A stretch of DNA of 64,000 nt. Source: Burkholderiales bacterium. Lineage in GTDB: Bacteria > Pseudomonadota > Gammaproteobacteria > Burkholderiales > Burkholderiaceae_C. Positions 1 to 7,798 of this stretch are shown here, one piece after another. How positions within the stretch are numbered: position 1 is the stretch's first letter; the number at the start of each line of letters is the position of its first letter. The translations under genes were made by a program, and so were the position numbers. The stretch lies in the NCBI GenBank assembly GCA_026932235.1, contig JAIXKR010000139.1:1-64000 (forward strand). The letters run 5' to 3'. Below the pieces are notes generated by a model, which was given only the letters and a program-made list of their open reading frames with translations, was not told where the DNA came from and made no database searches.

Positions 1-560
1 TCAACATCCTGCTGCTGCACCAGATCACCGGCGAGATGTACCTGACGCGCAACCGACGCAAGGTGCTCTTCATCGACGAGCTGAAACAGCAGTTGGGCGA
101 CATCGGCGCCGACGATCCCGTCAAGGCCGCCGTCGTGGAGGAAGCCGCGCGCCGCGCCCGCAAGTACGGCGGCTCGCTCGGCACCGCGACCCAGAGCGCC
201 GACGACTACTACGGCTCGGCGCAGATGGAAGCGGCCTTCAACTGCTCGGACTGGGTCTTCCTGCTGCGCCAGAAGCCGGAGTCGATCGAGATGCTGGACC
301 GCCAGGGTCGGCTGTCGATGGACGAGCCGAAGAAGCGCCTGCTCAACTCGCTGCGCACGGAGCCGGGCGTGTTCTCCGAGGTCTACATCTCGTCGCCTGT
401 CGGCGAAGGCGTGGCGCGCAACATCCTCGATCCGGCGACCCACCTGCTGTTCTCCAACAAGCTCGAGGACAACGCACCAATCGACGAACTGCGCGCGCAG
501 GGCCTGTCGATCGACGAAGCGATCGCCGAGCTGCTGCGGCGCCGGGGGCATGCGTCGTGA
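1..560 (+). CDS. traC: TraC-like conjugation ATPase, C-terminal part (5' end outside window)
   Basis: This is the 3' end of the VirB4/TraC-family ATPase that powers pilus assembly in F-type type IV secretion. The frame is open from about base 3, so translation runs in from the left; the ATG at 36 is internal. A Walker B-like segment (KVLFIDE, near bases 60-80) is followed by a stretch giving ATPase C-terminal features such as GSLGTATQSADDYY and NCSDWVFLLRQKPES, typical of the RecA-like core of TraC. Only about 185 residues are visible, against roughly 800-900 for the family. The stop overlaps the GTG start of trbI. Assignment rests on the ATPase motifs plus the F-like order of everything downstream. 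Confidence 0.85.
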   Translation, partial: NILLLHQITGEMYLTRNRRKVLFIDELKQQLGDIGADDPVKAAVVEEAARRARKYGGSLGTATQSADDYYGSAQMEAAFNCSDWVFLLRQKPESIEMLDRQGRLSMDEPKKRLLNSLRTEPGVFSEVYISSPVGEGVARNILDPATHLLFSNKLEDNAPIDELRAQGLSIDEAIAELLRRRGHAS

Positions 561-925
561 GCCCCGGCCTGAAGTCGGCGCTGCTGAACGCGGGCATGAC
601 CTGCGCGATCGTGCTCAGCACGCTGGCGGCCTACGACCGCGTCGTGGTGCGACCCGCGCAGCTGATCGGCGTGGTCGATGTCGCCGAGGTCTACCGCCAG
701 AAGGAAGCCGAGTTCACGCTGATCCTGACGCGCGCCGCGAGCGACGGCGAGCGCGAGCAGGCGATGCGCATGGCGCGCAGCTTCGCGCAGCGCCTGCCAC
801 TGGCACTGGAGGAACTGCCGCGCGACTGCGGCTGCCTGGTGGTGCTGAAGACCGCCGTCGCGGCGCCTGCCCCACGGACCGTGGACCTGACCGCGCATCT
901 GCGCCGCAAGGTGGAGGCGCCATGA
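557..925 (+). CDS. trbI: TrbI, F-type conjugative transfer protein
   Basis: Small inner-membrane protein of the F-type transfer apparatus; in F, TrbI (128 residues) affects pilus retraction. This one has 122 residues: a single hydrophobic segment near residues 8-25 and a soluble remainder containing EVYRQKEAEFT, a typical position and composition for the family. The GTG start overlaps the traC stop (GTGA), and the stop overlaps the next ATG (ATGA), so translation is probably coupled. Length and position between traC and the traW-traU block match F trbI. The function is from family knowledge only. Confidence 0.8.
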   Translation: MSPGLKSALLNAGMTCAIVLSTLAAYDRVVVRPAQLIGVVDVAEVYRQKEAEFTLILTRAASDGEREQAMRMARSFAQRLPLALEELPRDCGCLVVLKTAVAAPAPRTVDLTAHLRRKVEAP

Positions 926-1473
926 CCCGCCGCATCGACCGCTTCGGCAAGACTGCCCGCGATTTCGGCGCCCACCTGCGTCAGCGCTGGTACCTGTACC
1001 TGCCGGTCTTCGCGATCTGGGGTTTCGCCTACACGCGGCTGTTCATCGACCCCACGCCACGGCTGCCGGTGCTCTTCAACTGGACACCGAGCCTGCCCTG
1101 CCGGGTGGCGCTGCTGCAGTACGGGCCGAACGCGCTCAAGCGCGGCGACTACGTGGTGTTCGCTTTCGACGGCGAGGCGCAGGCGCGGTATCCGGGGCTG
1201 CGTGGCCAGCCCTTCTTCAAGATCGTCCGCGGCTTGCCGGGCGACCTCATCACCGTCGAAGGGCGCGTGGTCGCGATCAACGGCGAGGTCGTCGGCCTGG
1301 CCAAGACCCACACACACGACCGGCAAGCGCTCGAGCCGATCCCGGCCGCCGTGATCCCCGCCGGCCACTACTACGTGCAGGGCACCAGTCCCGACTCCTT
1401 CGATTCGCGCTACCGGGCCAGCGGCCTCGTGCGCGCGGACCAGGTGCTGGGCACGGTGATCCCGCTGTTCTGA
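922..1473 (+). CDS. traF: TraF-type S26 signal peptidase of the transfer system
   Basis: Peptidase of the S26 family (conjugative TraF/LepB type), 183 residues, expected to process pilin or another exported transfer protein in the inner membrane. Visible features: an N-terminal membrane segment (about residues 22-40, YLYLPVFAIWGFAY), the TPSLP box holding the probable nucleophile Ser, FFKIVRGLPGD with the probable general-base Lys, and the C-terminal box GTSPDSFDSRY. The start at 922 overlaps the trbI stop; a longer frame reaching back to 550 only reads through traC and trbI in the wrong phase. F itself has no such gene here (its pilin is cut by LepB). IncP RP4 TraF and IncH plasmids do carry such peptidases. 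It shares its symbol with the unrelated thioredoxin-fold TraF at 6917. Confidence 0.85.
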   Translation: MTRRIDRFGKTARDFGAHLRQRWYLYLPVFAIWGFAYTRLFIDPTPRLPVLFNWTPSLPCRVALLQYGPNALKRGDYVVFAFDGEAQARYPGLRGQPFFKIVRGLPGDLITVEGRVVAINGEVVGLAKTHTHDRQALEPIPAAVIPAGHYYVQGTSPDSFDSRYRASGLVRADQVLGTVIPLF

Positions 1474-1485
1474 CGGGTCGCTGCG

Positions 1486-1860
1486 ATGCAACGAGCCCAA
1501 CACTTCGCCGCCACGATGTTGGCCCTGTCCGGAATCGTCGTGGCGGCTTCCTGTCCGGTGCACGCGCAGACCTCACCGGCGCAGCAGGGTGCTCCCGGCA
1601 CCGGCGAAATGTCCATCGAGGACTACCTGGCGCTGCTGGCGCGCATCGCGCCGGCCGCGCACGACGGTGCCCGCGCCTACCGGCAGGCCTGGCAGCAGCG
1701 CTGCGGCCGACCCCTGACGACCGCGGAACTGCGCGTGGCGATGGCGGTCGGCGACGGCAACCCGGTGCTGATGGGAATGATCCGGGCGAGCCATCTGCGC
1801 GACCCTGCGGCACTTGCCAGTCTGGCCTCCCAGATCGACTGCACGCGGGGTGCGCGATGA
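1486..1860 (+). CDS. Exported protein of unknown function within tra operon
   Basis: I do not recognise this 124-residue protein. It has a clear Sec signal peptide (hydrophobic core MLALSGIVVAAS, then PVHAQ with likely cleavage after AHA/AQ near residue 28), so the mature part should be periplasmic and about 95 residues. The mature region is mostly helical, with conserved-looking LLARIAPAAHDGARAYRQAW and two cysteines (in QQRCGRP and IDCTRG) that could form a disulfide. It sits between the signal peptidase and traW; its stop overlaps the traW start (ATGA), so it belongs to the operon. An accessory of pilus or channel assembly is possible, by position only. Confidence 0.7.
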   Translation: MQRAQHFAATMLALSGIVVAASCPVHAQTSPAQQGAPGTGEMSIEDYLALLARIAPAAHDGARAYRQAWQQRCGRPLTTAELRVAMAVGDGNPVLMGMIRASHLRDPAALASLASQIDCTRGAR

Positions 1861-2486
1861 GCCGGGCCACCATGTCGTTGCTGGTCGCGGCCTTGTTGGT
1901 CGTCGGTAGCAAGGCCGGCGCGGTCGACCTCGGCACGATCGGGCCCACTTACGAGATCGCCGAGCCGCATCTGCTGGCCTTCATCGAGCGGCGGCTGCGC
2001 GAGAAGGAACACAGCGGCGAATTGCAGCGGCTTGCCGAGGCGGCACGGGACCGTGGCATCGACACCGTGCGCCAGCCGCCGCCAATCGAAGGCCTGCGCA
2101 CCACCGAGCGCCCGCGGACCTTCTATGTCGATCCGAGCTTCACGCTCGACCGCAACATCACCGACCCGCAGGGCCGCCTGATGTTCGCGGCGGGCACACG
2201 CAGGAACCCGCTGGAGGTCGTGTCGCTGTCGCGCCATCTGCTGTTCTTCGACGCTCGCGACCCGCGGCAGGTGAAACACGCGCGCGAGCTGAGCGGGCGC
2301 TACGCGGGCCGCATCAAGCCGATCCTGACGGGAGGCTCCTACCTCGACCTGATGAAGGCCTGGCGCGTACCCGTGTACTACGACCAGGCCGGCACCCTGA
2401 CGCGCCGCTTCGGCATTCGCCAGGTGCCGGCGCTGGTGTCGCAGGACGGACTGCGCCTGCGCATCGACGAGCTGGGGCTGCCATGA
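1857..2486 (+). CDS. traW: TraW, type-F pilus assembly protein
   Basis: Periplasmic protein needed for F-pilus assembly, working with TrbC and TraU. It has 209 residues, essentially the length of F TraW (210). A signal peptide covers residues 1-22 (SLLVAALLVVGSKAGA). The body begins DLGTIGPTYEIAEPHLL and carries PRTFYVDPSF, followed by a thioredoxin-like C-terminal half (LLFFDARDPRQV, then RRFGIRQVPALV). Start overlaps the upstream unknown gene and its stop region overlaps traU by 4 bases. Identification by motif, length and gene order is strong. Confidence 0.9.
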   Translation: MSRATMSLLVAALLVVGSKAGAVDLGTIGPTYEIAEPHLLAFIERRLREKEHSGELQRLAEAARDRGIDTVRQPPPIEGLRTTERPRTFYVDPSFTLDRNITDPQGRLMFAAGTRRNPLEVVSLSRHLLFFDARDPRQVKHARELSGRYAGRIKPILTGGSYLDLMKAWRVPVYYDQAGTLTRRFGIRQVPALVSQDGLRLRIDELGLP

Positions 2487-3505
2487 ACCTTGGCCGATAC
2501 CTGCGCGCCTGGGCAGCGATGCTGGTCGCCGCAATCACCGCCGGTTCCGCTGTGGCTGGCGACAGCCTGACCTGCACCGGTCGGTTCCCGAACCCGATTA
2601 CCGACATCTGCTGGAGCTGCATCCTGCCGATCACCCTGGGCGGCACCACGCTGGCCAACTTGGACGGGCAGGAAGACATCGCCAATCCGTCCAGCCCCGT
2701 CTGCAGTTGCGGCGTGAACCCGACGGTGGGCCTGTCGATCGGCTTCTGGGAGCCGGCGCGCCATGTCGAGGCGGTGCGCAAGCCCTTCTGCCTGGCGTCG
2801 CTCGGCGGCGTCGACCTGGACCCCGGTATCGATGCACCGACCGCCGCCCGCTTCACGCGGCCGGAGGGCGACGGTGACGGCGGCAGCTTCTACCAAGCGC
2901 ATTTCTACATGAACCCGGTGCTGTACTGGTTGGAGGTGGTGACGGACTTCCCGTGCCTGGAACGTGGTTCGTTCGACCTCGCCTACCTCACGGAAGTCGA
3001 CCCGCTGTGGAACGACGACGAGCTGACGTTGATCCTCAACCCCGAGGCGGTGCTGTTCGCCAACCCGGTGGCCGTGGCGGCTTGCGCTGCCGACTGCGTC
3101 GCCGCCACCTCGGGCTTCGGCATCGCCGAGATGTTCTGGTGCGCCGGCTGCCAGGGCGGCCTCTACCCGCTCGACGGCCATGTGCCCTACCACCTGGGCG
3201 GCGTCCGCACCGCAGCGCTGATCGCCCAGCGCCTGACCGCCAAGATGCACCGCGAACTGCTGGCATGGGGCTGGCATGGCAGGGCTGGCCTGTGCGGCCC
3301 CTACTTCCTGCCGGCGATGGACAAGACCGCCTACAAGACCCAGCTGACCTACCCGGTGGCCAACACCGCCAAGGACGGCGGGCGCTGCTGCCAACCCTTC
3401 GGCCGCAGCACCATCGTCTGGGGCGCCGGCAAGGAGTACCCGGTGCGCGGCGAGGACTTCGCGTTCATGTTGTTCCGCAAGAGGAACTGCTGTGTGGGCT
3501 ACTGA
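2483..3505 (+). CDS. traU: TraU, conjugal transfer protein
   Basis: Periplasmic, disulfide-rich protein of the F-type apparatus, required for DNA transfer. It has 340 residues (F TraU about 330). The signal peptide ends near residue 25 (GSAVAG). The mature N-terminus shows the family signature with Cys43-Trp-Ser-Cys46 followed by ILPITLGG; many further cysteines occur, including C-GC-pairs around residues 190-220 and a CC pair near the C-terminus. It overlaps traW by ATGA, and trbC by 14 bases at its 3' end. Expected to depend on a disulfide isomerase such as TrbB or the CPYC-containing TraF downstream. Confidence 0.92.
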   Translation: MNLGRYLRAWAAMLVAAITAGSAVAGDSLTCTGRFPNPITDICWSCILPITLGGTTLANLDGQEDIANPSSPVCSCGVNPTVGLSIGFWEPARHVEAVRKPFCLASLGGVDLDPGIDAPTAARFTRPEGDGDGGSFYQAHFYMNPVLYWLEVVTDFPCLERGSFDLAYLTEVDPLWNDDELTLILNPEAVLFANPVAVAACAADCVAATSGFGIAEMFWCAGCQGGLYPLDGHVPYHLGGVRTAALIAQRLTAKMHRELLAWGWHGRAGLCGPYFLPAMDKTAYKTQLTYPVANTAKDGGRCCQPFGRSTIVWGAGKEYPVRGEDFAFMLFRKRNCCVGY

Positions 3506-4130
3506 ATTCCATCGCCTTGCCGCACTCGCGGCCGGACTCCTGCTCACCGCCACGGCCGTGCGCGCGCAAGCCCCCGTCGGTCTGCCGCCCGCCAAGGTGA
3601 TGCCGCGGGTCGATGCGCTGCCGATGCCGGCCACGCAAACGCCGGTGGACCTGGAGGCGCTGGCGCGCGGATTCGCGGGCGCTACAGGATCGCCCACGCT
3701 GCCTGGAGCCGACGAGCCGCGACTGTTCGTCTTCATCAGCCTGGCCATGCCTGAGGCGACGCTGGCGCGGTTGGTGGACCAGGCCGCTCGCGCTCGCGCG
3801 CAACTGCTGCTTCGCGGCCTGACCGAGGGATCGCTGCCGCGCACCGCGGCACGCATTCAGCAGCTGATCGGCACACGTCCAGTGGCCGTTCAGATCGATC
3901 CGCGGGCCTTCGACCGCTATGCGATTCAGCGCGTGCCGGCGTTCGTGCTCGCCCGGGCCGGCGGAACGGACACCGCCTGCAGCGGCGAGCAATGTGCGCG
4001 GTCCGAGGACCATGTCGTGGCGGCGGGCGATGTCAGCCTCGACTACGCGCTGGCCCACTTTCAACGTTCGGCGCCGGCCTTCGCGAAGGACGCCGGCCGT
4101 TTCCTGGCCCGACTCGGCCGCCGGGAGTGA
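3492..4130 (+). CDS. trbC: TrbC, type-F pilin assembly protein
   Basis: Periplasmic pilin-assembly protein, 212 residues, which in F interacts with TraW. The GTG start at 3492 lies inside traU (14-base overlap); it is chosen because the signal peptide (AALAAGLLLTATAVRAQA) follows directly. The C-terminal half carries RLFVFISLAMPEATL and RYAIQRVPAFVLAR, the thioredoxin-like TrbC_Ftype pattern. A longer upstream reading has no support. In some elements TrbC is fused to TraW; here they are separate. Next gene traN starts 4 bases after its stop. Confidence 0.88.
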   Translation: MWATEFHRLAALAAGLLLTATAVRAQAPVGLPPAKVMPRVDALPMPATQTPVDLEALARGFAGATGSPTLPGADEPRLFVFISLAMPEATLARLVDQAARARAQLLLRGLTEGSLPRTAARIQQLIGTRPVAVQIDPRAFDRYAIQRVPAFVLARAGGTDTACSGEQCARSEDHVVAAGDVSLDYALAHFQRSAPAFAKDAGRFLARLGRRE

Positions 4131-4134
4131 CGTC

Positions 4135-6528
4135 ATGCGCAAGCTGATCGCCTGCCTCACCGCCTTCTGCGTGGCCGTGACCCCGGTCGCGGCGCCCGCC
4201 GGCCCTCATGAAGAGGGTGTTGCGGCGGGTCAAGCCGCCAATCCGGCCGCCCGCGCCACGGTCAATGCGCCCAGTGCCACCAGCGTCGTGCCGGGCTACA
4301 CCGCCGCGCCACCCGAATCCGCGTACTACCGGCAGCCCAACCTGTCGTCGCAGGGAAGCGCGCGGCTGTCGCTCTGCGCCACGCTGCCGAACGACCCGGT
4401 GTGCCAGGCGCAGCGCGGCGCGATAGGGTCAGCGAACCTGCCCCGTCCGGCCATCGGGCCCGGCGACCCCTCGGTGTCCGCGGCACACGGCATTGCCCGC
4501 GCGCCGTCCAGCGTGCTCCAGAACCTGGCGTCGTACTACAGCGGCTGCACCACCACGACAACGGCCGTCCCTGCAGGCACGCAGACCCGCAGCTGCCTGC
4601 GCTACGAAGGCATCGGCAACTACCGCTGCACGCGCAGCCTGACCGTCGGCATTGAACGAAGCACCAACTGCACGCCCGGTGACTGGTTCGCCCAGGCCAG
4701 CGCCGGCCGTACCGGCGTGGACGTGCAATGCCTGCCCGACCGCCCGGACACGGCGCAGCACTTCCGCGTCACGCAGGACGCATCGCCGCTGGCCTTCTTC
4801 GACGTCGACATGACGACACCGGTGGTGTTCCCGCAGATGGTCGCGGTGCTCGACACGAGCTACTCCTGGAGCACCGGCACGGAGATCCGCACCGGCGTCT
4901 GGGTCGCCGACAAGACCTGCACCGGCGACACCTGCGCTCTGACGGCCATGATTGCGGCCGAGCGGGCCGAGATCTGCACCGGCAGCGGCGACTCCGGCAA
5001 CAGCTGCACCAGCGTCGAGCCTTTCCTGAGGCGCTATGCCGCCTGCCCGGCCGGCACGCAAAGCGGCGACCTGATCCAGGACACCGTCTGCCAGGGCGAC
5101 AGCGGCTGCACGACGACGGCGCTCGACGGCACGCGCTGCTATGCGCCGGCCGGTGGCGCCACGGCGCTCGTCGGCTACGACGTGACAGGCAGCTTGCCCG
5201 GCTACTACTGGAACCTCGACAGCGAGCGCAGCGTCGTCGGCTGGGATCCGCATCCTGCCTACGGCCCGATCCCGACGATGCGGCTGTCGTACACCCGGCC
5301 CCGCACCACCATCACCGAAACCGACCGCTGGGACGACCAGTGCCCCGCCGTCGCCGACGGCAGCCGCTGCACCGTTCAGACCGCGGCCGTGTGCACCGAT
5401 GGCCCGGCGACGAAGGTGATCGACGGCGCATCGGTGACCCGCGACTGCTGGCAGTACGAGAGCACGATGAACTGCAGCGGCGCGGCGCCGGGCAGCCAGT
5501 GCGGGCCGCTGGTCGCCGCCGGCTGCACGCCCTCGGGGTCGATCTGCCGGCGCAGCAGCGCCGTCACCGGGGCCTGCGAGGTGCACGAGGACAGCTACAG
5601 CTGCCCGGTGCCGGCGCAGACGGTGACCAGCGCCAGCAACTGCCCGTCGAACGTGTTCTGCCTGCAGGGCAATTGCTACGACATCAGCCACGCGAACGAT
5701 GCCGACTTCGCGCGCAGCATGTCGATGCTCGAGGCCGCGCGCGAAGCCGGTGTCTACCTCGACACCGACCGCATGCAGGTCTTCAAGGGCGAGGACAACC
5801 GCTGCCGCGACCGGCTGCTGAGGAACTGCTGCTACGCCGACAACGCCGGCGCCGGCATGACCAACCAGAGCCTCTTCGGCACCGGCTCGCGGCTGGTCTA
5901 CGACGTGCTGATGAACGCGGAGAACCGGCAGTTCATCTACCAGGGCATGTCGGCCTTGCTGATGGGCGGCGGCTTCAGCGGCACGTTCACGACCTATGGC
6001 GTCACCGTCGCCATCAACGGGGCGGCATTGCCCGCGGGATCGGTCGCGGTGTACTCCGGCCAGAGCCTGGTCGTGGCGTTCGACCCCTGGTCGCTGGTCA
6101 TCGCGGTGATCATCTACGTCGTGATGTCGGCCTCCTCCTGCGACGAGGAGGAAGGCAAGCTCGCGATGAAGGAAGGCGCCGGCCTGTGCCACGCCGTCGG
6201 CACCTACTGCTCATCGTGCATCCGCGTCTTAGGCTCCTGCGTCTCGTGCATCACGCACACCACGCGCAAATGCTGCTTCAACAGCATGCTGGCCCGCATC
6301 GTCAACGAGCAGGGGCGATCGCAGGTCGGCAAGGGCTGGGGGAGCGCGCAGAACCCGGATTGCTCGGGCTTCACGATCGCGCAGTTGCAGTCGTTGGACT
6401 TCGCGGCGATGGACCTGAGCGAGTTCTACGCCTCGCTGGTGCCGACGCTGCCCAACGTGGCGACGCTGCAAGGCCAGAGCAGCGGGCGCATCCCGACCTG
6501 CTACTACGGTCAAGGGAGGTGCCAGTGA
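4135..6528 (+). CDS. traN: TraN, mating-pair stabilisation outer-membrane protein (large)
   Basis: Cysteine-rich outer-membrane adhesin that stabilises mating pairs by contacting the recipient surface. It has 797 residues, larger than F TraN (about 600). The ATG at 4135 follows a GGGAG ribosome site (4123-4127) and is followed by a signal peptide (LIACLTAFCVAVTPVAAPA). I count about 44 cysteines, spread through repeated short Cys-rich blocks in the middle (roughly residues 150-560) and a conserved C-terminal region with C-SSC-, SC-SC and CC motifs (residues 660-730). The middle part contains the recipient-recognition region in known TraN proteins and is the part most likely to be element-specific. 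Confidence 0.88.
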   Translation: MRKLIACLTAFCVAVTPVAAPAGPHEEGVAAGQAANPAARATVNAPSATSVVPGYTAAPPESAYYRQPNLSSQGSARLSLCATLPNDPVCQAQRGAIGSANLPRPAIGPGDPSVSAAHGIARAPSSVLQNLASYYSGCTTTTTAVPAGTQTRSCLRYEGIGNYRCTRSLTVGIERSTNCTPGDWFAQASAGRTGVDVQCLPDRPDTAQHFRVTQDASPLAFFDVDMTTPVVFPQMVAVLDTSYSWSTGTEIRTGVWVADKTCTGDTCALTAMIAAERAEICTGSGDSGNSCTSVEPFLRRYAACPAGTQSGDLIQDTVCQGDSGCTTTALDGTRCYAPAGGATALVGYDVTGSLPGYYWNLDSERSVVGWDPHPAYGPIPTMRLSYTRPRTTITETDRWDDQCPAVADGSRCTVQTAAVCTDGPATKVIDGASVTRDCWQYESTMNCSGAAPGSQCGPLVAAGCTPSGSICRRSSAVTGACEVHEDSYSCPVPAQTVTSASNCPSNVFCLQGNCYDISHANDADFARSMSMLEAAREAGVYLDTDRMQVFKGEDNRCRDRLLRNCCYADNAGAGMTNQSLFGTGSRLVYDVLMNAENRQFIYQGMSALLMGGGFSGTFTTYGVTVAINGAALPAGSVAVYSGQSLVVAFDPWSLVIAVIIYVVMSASSCDEEEGKLAMKEGAGLCHAVGTYCSSCIRVLGSCVSCITHTTRKCCFNSMLARIVNEQGRSQVGKGWGSAQNPDCSGFTIAQLQSLDFAAMDLSEFYASLVPTLPNVATLQGQSSGRIPTCYYGQGRCQ

Positions 6529-6911
6529 ACCGTCAGCGCCCACCGATGACGAACGTGCTGGGCCTCGCCCTGGTCCTCTCGTCCTGCATGGCGACAGCCC
6601 AGGAGCGCATCGCGGTACCCGACGCGCGCCCCCTGCTGCTGGCTGCCATTGACGCACCGGATGGCCGCGCGCACGGTTTGCTGTCGGGGCCGATGGCGGA
6701 TGCCATCACGGCGCGCTTCAAGGCCACCTCGCCGGTCTACATCGACGTGAGCACCGAGCGCCGCTATGCGCAGCCGGGCTGCCGGCGCCTGAAGGTGAGC
6801 TTCTGGCAAGACGGTGTGCAGCTTCCCGGAGAGCCGGGCCCGCGCCGACGGACCATCGACTTCGGCATCAACTACTGCCGCGACGGGCTGCCGCCGCGCT
6901 CGTTGTCCTGA
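6525..6911 (+). CDS. Exported protein of unknown function between traN and traF
   Basis: Unrecognised 128-residue protein. The GTG start at 6525 overlaps the traN stop (GTGA) and has a strong AGGGAGG site at about 6513-6519; an internal ATG at 6546 is the alternative. A signal peptide is visible (NVLGLALVLSSCMATAQ). The SSC could be read as a weak lipobox, but LVLSSC lacks the usual small residue pattern, so ordinary Sec export is as likely. The mature part (about 105 residues) has two cysteines (QPGCRRLK and NYCRDG) and looks like a small beta-rich periplasmic domain. The position corresponds to trbE/trbA-like accessory genes in F, but there is no sequence resemblance I can claim. Confidence 0.7.
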   Translation: MNRQRPPMTNVLGLALVLSSCMATAQERIAVPDARPLLLAAIDAPDGRAHGLLSGPMADAITARFKATSPVYIDVSTERRYAQPGCRRLKVSFWQDGVQLPGEPGPRRRTIDFGINYCRDGLPPRSLS

Positions 6912-6916
6912 GGTGC

Positions 6917-7777
6917 GTGATGCCTGGCGTCCACCGCTTGATGTTGCTTGCGCTGGTCGCGGCATGCGCTCCAACGGCAGCAAGCGAAAGCGGAGGCGAG
7001 TCTCACCGTTTTTGGGGCGACACCTGGCGCGGGTGGCACTTCTACGAGAACCCGGTGCCCGAAGCCGAGCCACCCCGATCCGTGCCGCCCAAGCCCGCAC
7101 GCCCACCCGCCGCGGCCCGTGATTCAAGGCGGGATCCCCGGCCGCCAGAACTGGTGGAACTCGAACGCCTGCGCCGACGGGTCGAGGATCTGCGCGGCAT
7201 CGCGGTCATGCGGCCCACAGAGGCCAACGTGCGGCGCTACATGGAACTGGAGGCCAAGGTCGTCGCCCAGGCCTCGACCTTCGCCGACGTGGCGCAGCGG
7301 GTCGCCTGGACCACGCCCGAGCTCGACCCTTCGCTGCAGGGACGCCCGGTCAACGCCAAGGCGCTGGAAGTCTTCGAGGCCCAGCAAATGGGTGATCGCT
7401 CGCGCTCGATCGCCGAGTTGGGTCGCGACCACGTGCTGCTCTTCTTCTTCCGCGGCGACTGTCCCTACTGCCATGCCTTCGCGCCGACGTTGGAGGCGTT
7501 TCAGGGTCGTCACGGCATCCGCGTCGAAGCCGTCAGCCTGGACGGCGGCGCGCTGCCGGGTTTCAGATCCGCGCGCCGCGACAACGGCGCGGCCACCGCG
7601 CTGCGCGTCGCTCAGGTTCCCGCCGTCTACCTGGCCCAGCCCTTCACCGGCCGCATCGTGCCGATCGGCTTCGGTGTGCTGTCCGAGTCGCAACTGCTCG
7701 AGCGCATCTCGGCCGCCGCGGCACCCGCCTTCGAGGCCATGGTGCCCAGCGCCGTGCGACAGCTCGGATTGCCCTGA
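6917..7777 (+). CDS. traF: TraF, thioredoxin-fold conjugal transfer protein with CPYC
   Basis: Periplasmic F-type TraF, 286 residues (F TraF 247), needed for pilus assembly. A signal peptide or lipoprotein-like leader (LLALVAACAPTAAS) is followed by GESHRFWGDTWRGWHFYENP, a family hallmark, then a Pro-rich linker, a helical segment (residues about 75-110) and a thioredoxin fold. The redox motif is Cys182-Pro-Tyr-Cys185 (FFFRGDCPYCHAF) with a cis-Pro segment VAQVPAVYLA, so it is likely an active disulfide oxidoreductase for TraU, TraN and TraH. GTG (6917) and ATG (6920) are adjacent; ATG at 6920 may be the true start. Confidence 0.9.
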   Translation: MMPGVHRLMLLALVAACAPTAASESGGESHRFWGDTWRGWHFYENPVPEAEPPRSVPPKPARPPAAARDSRRDPRPPELVELERLRRRVEDLRGIAVMRPTEANVRRYMELEAKVVAQASTFADVAQRVAWTTPELDPSLQGRPVNAKALEVFEAQQMGDRSRSIAELGRDHVLLFFFRGDCPYCHAFAPTLEAFQGRHGIRVEAVSLDGGALPGFRSARRDNGAATALRVAQVPAVYLAQPFTGRIVPIGFGVLSESQLLERISAAAAPAFEAMVPSAVRQLGLP

Positions 7778-7798
7778 TCCCGTTCCCGGAGGATCGTC

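Noticed and set aside
550-921. N-terminal extension of the S26 peptidase back to base 550.
   Set aside because: It reads through traC and trbI in another phase and is Arg-rich nonsense; the ATG at 922 with its overlap and membrane segment is the better start.
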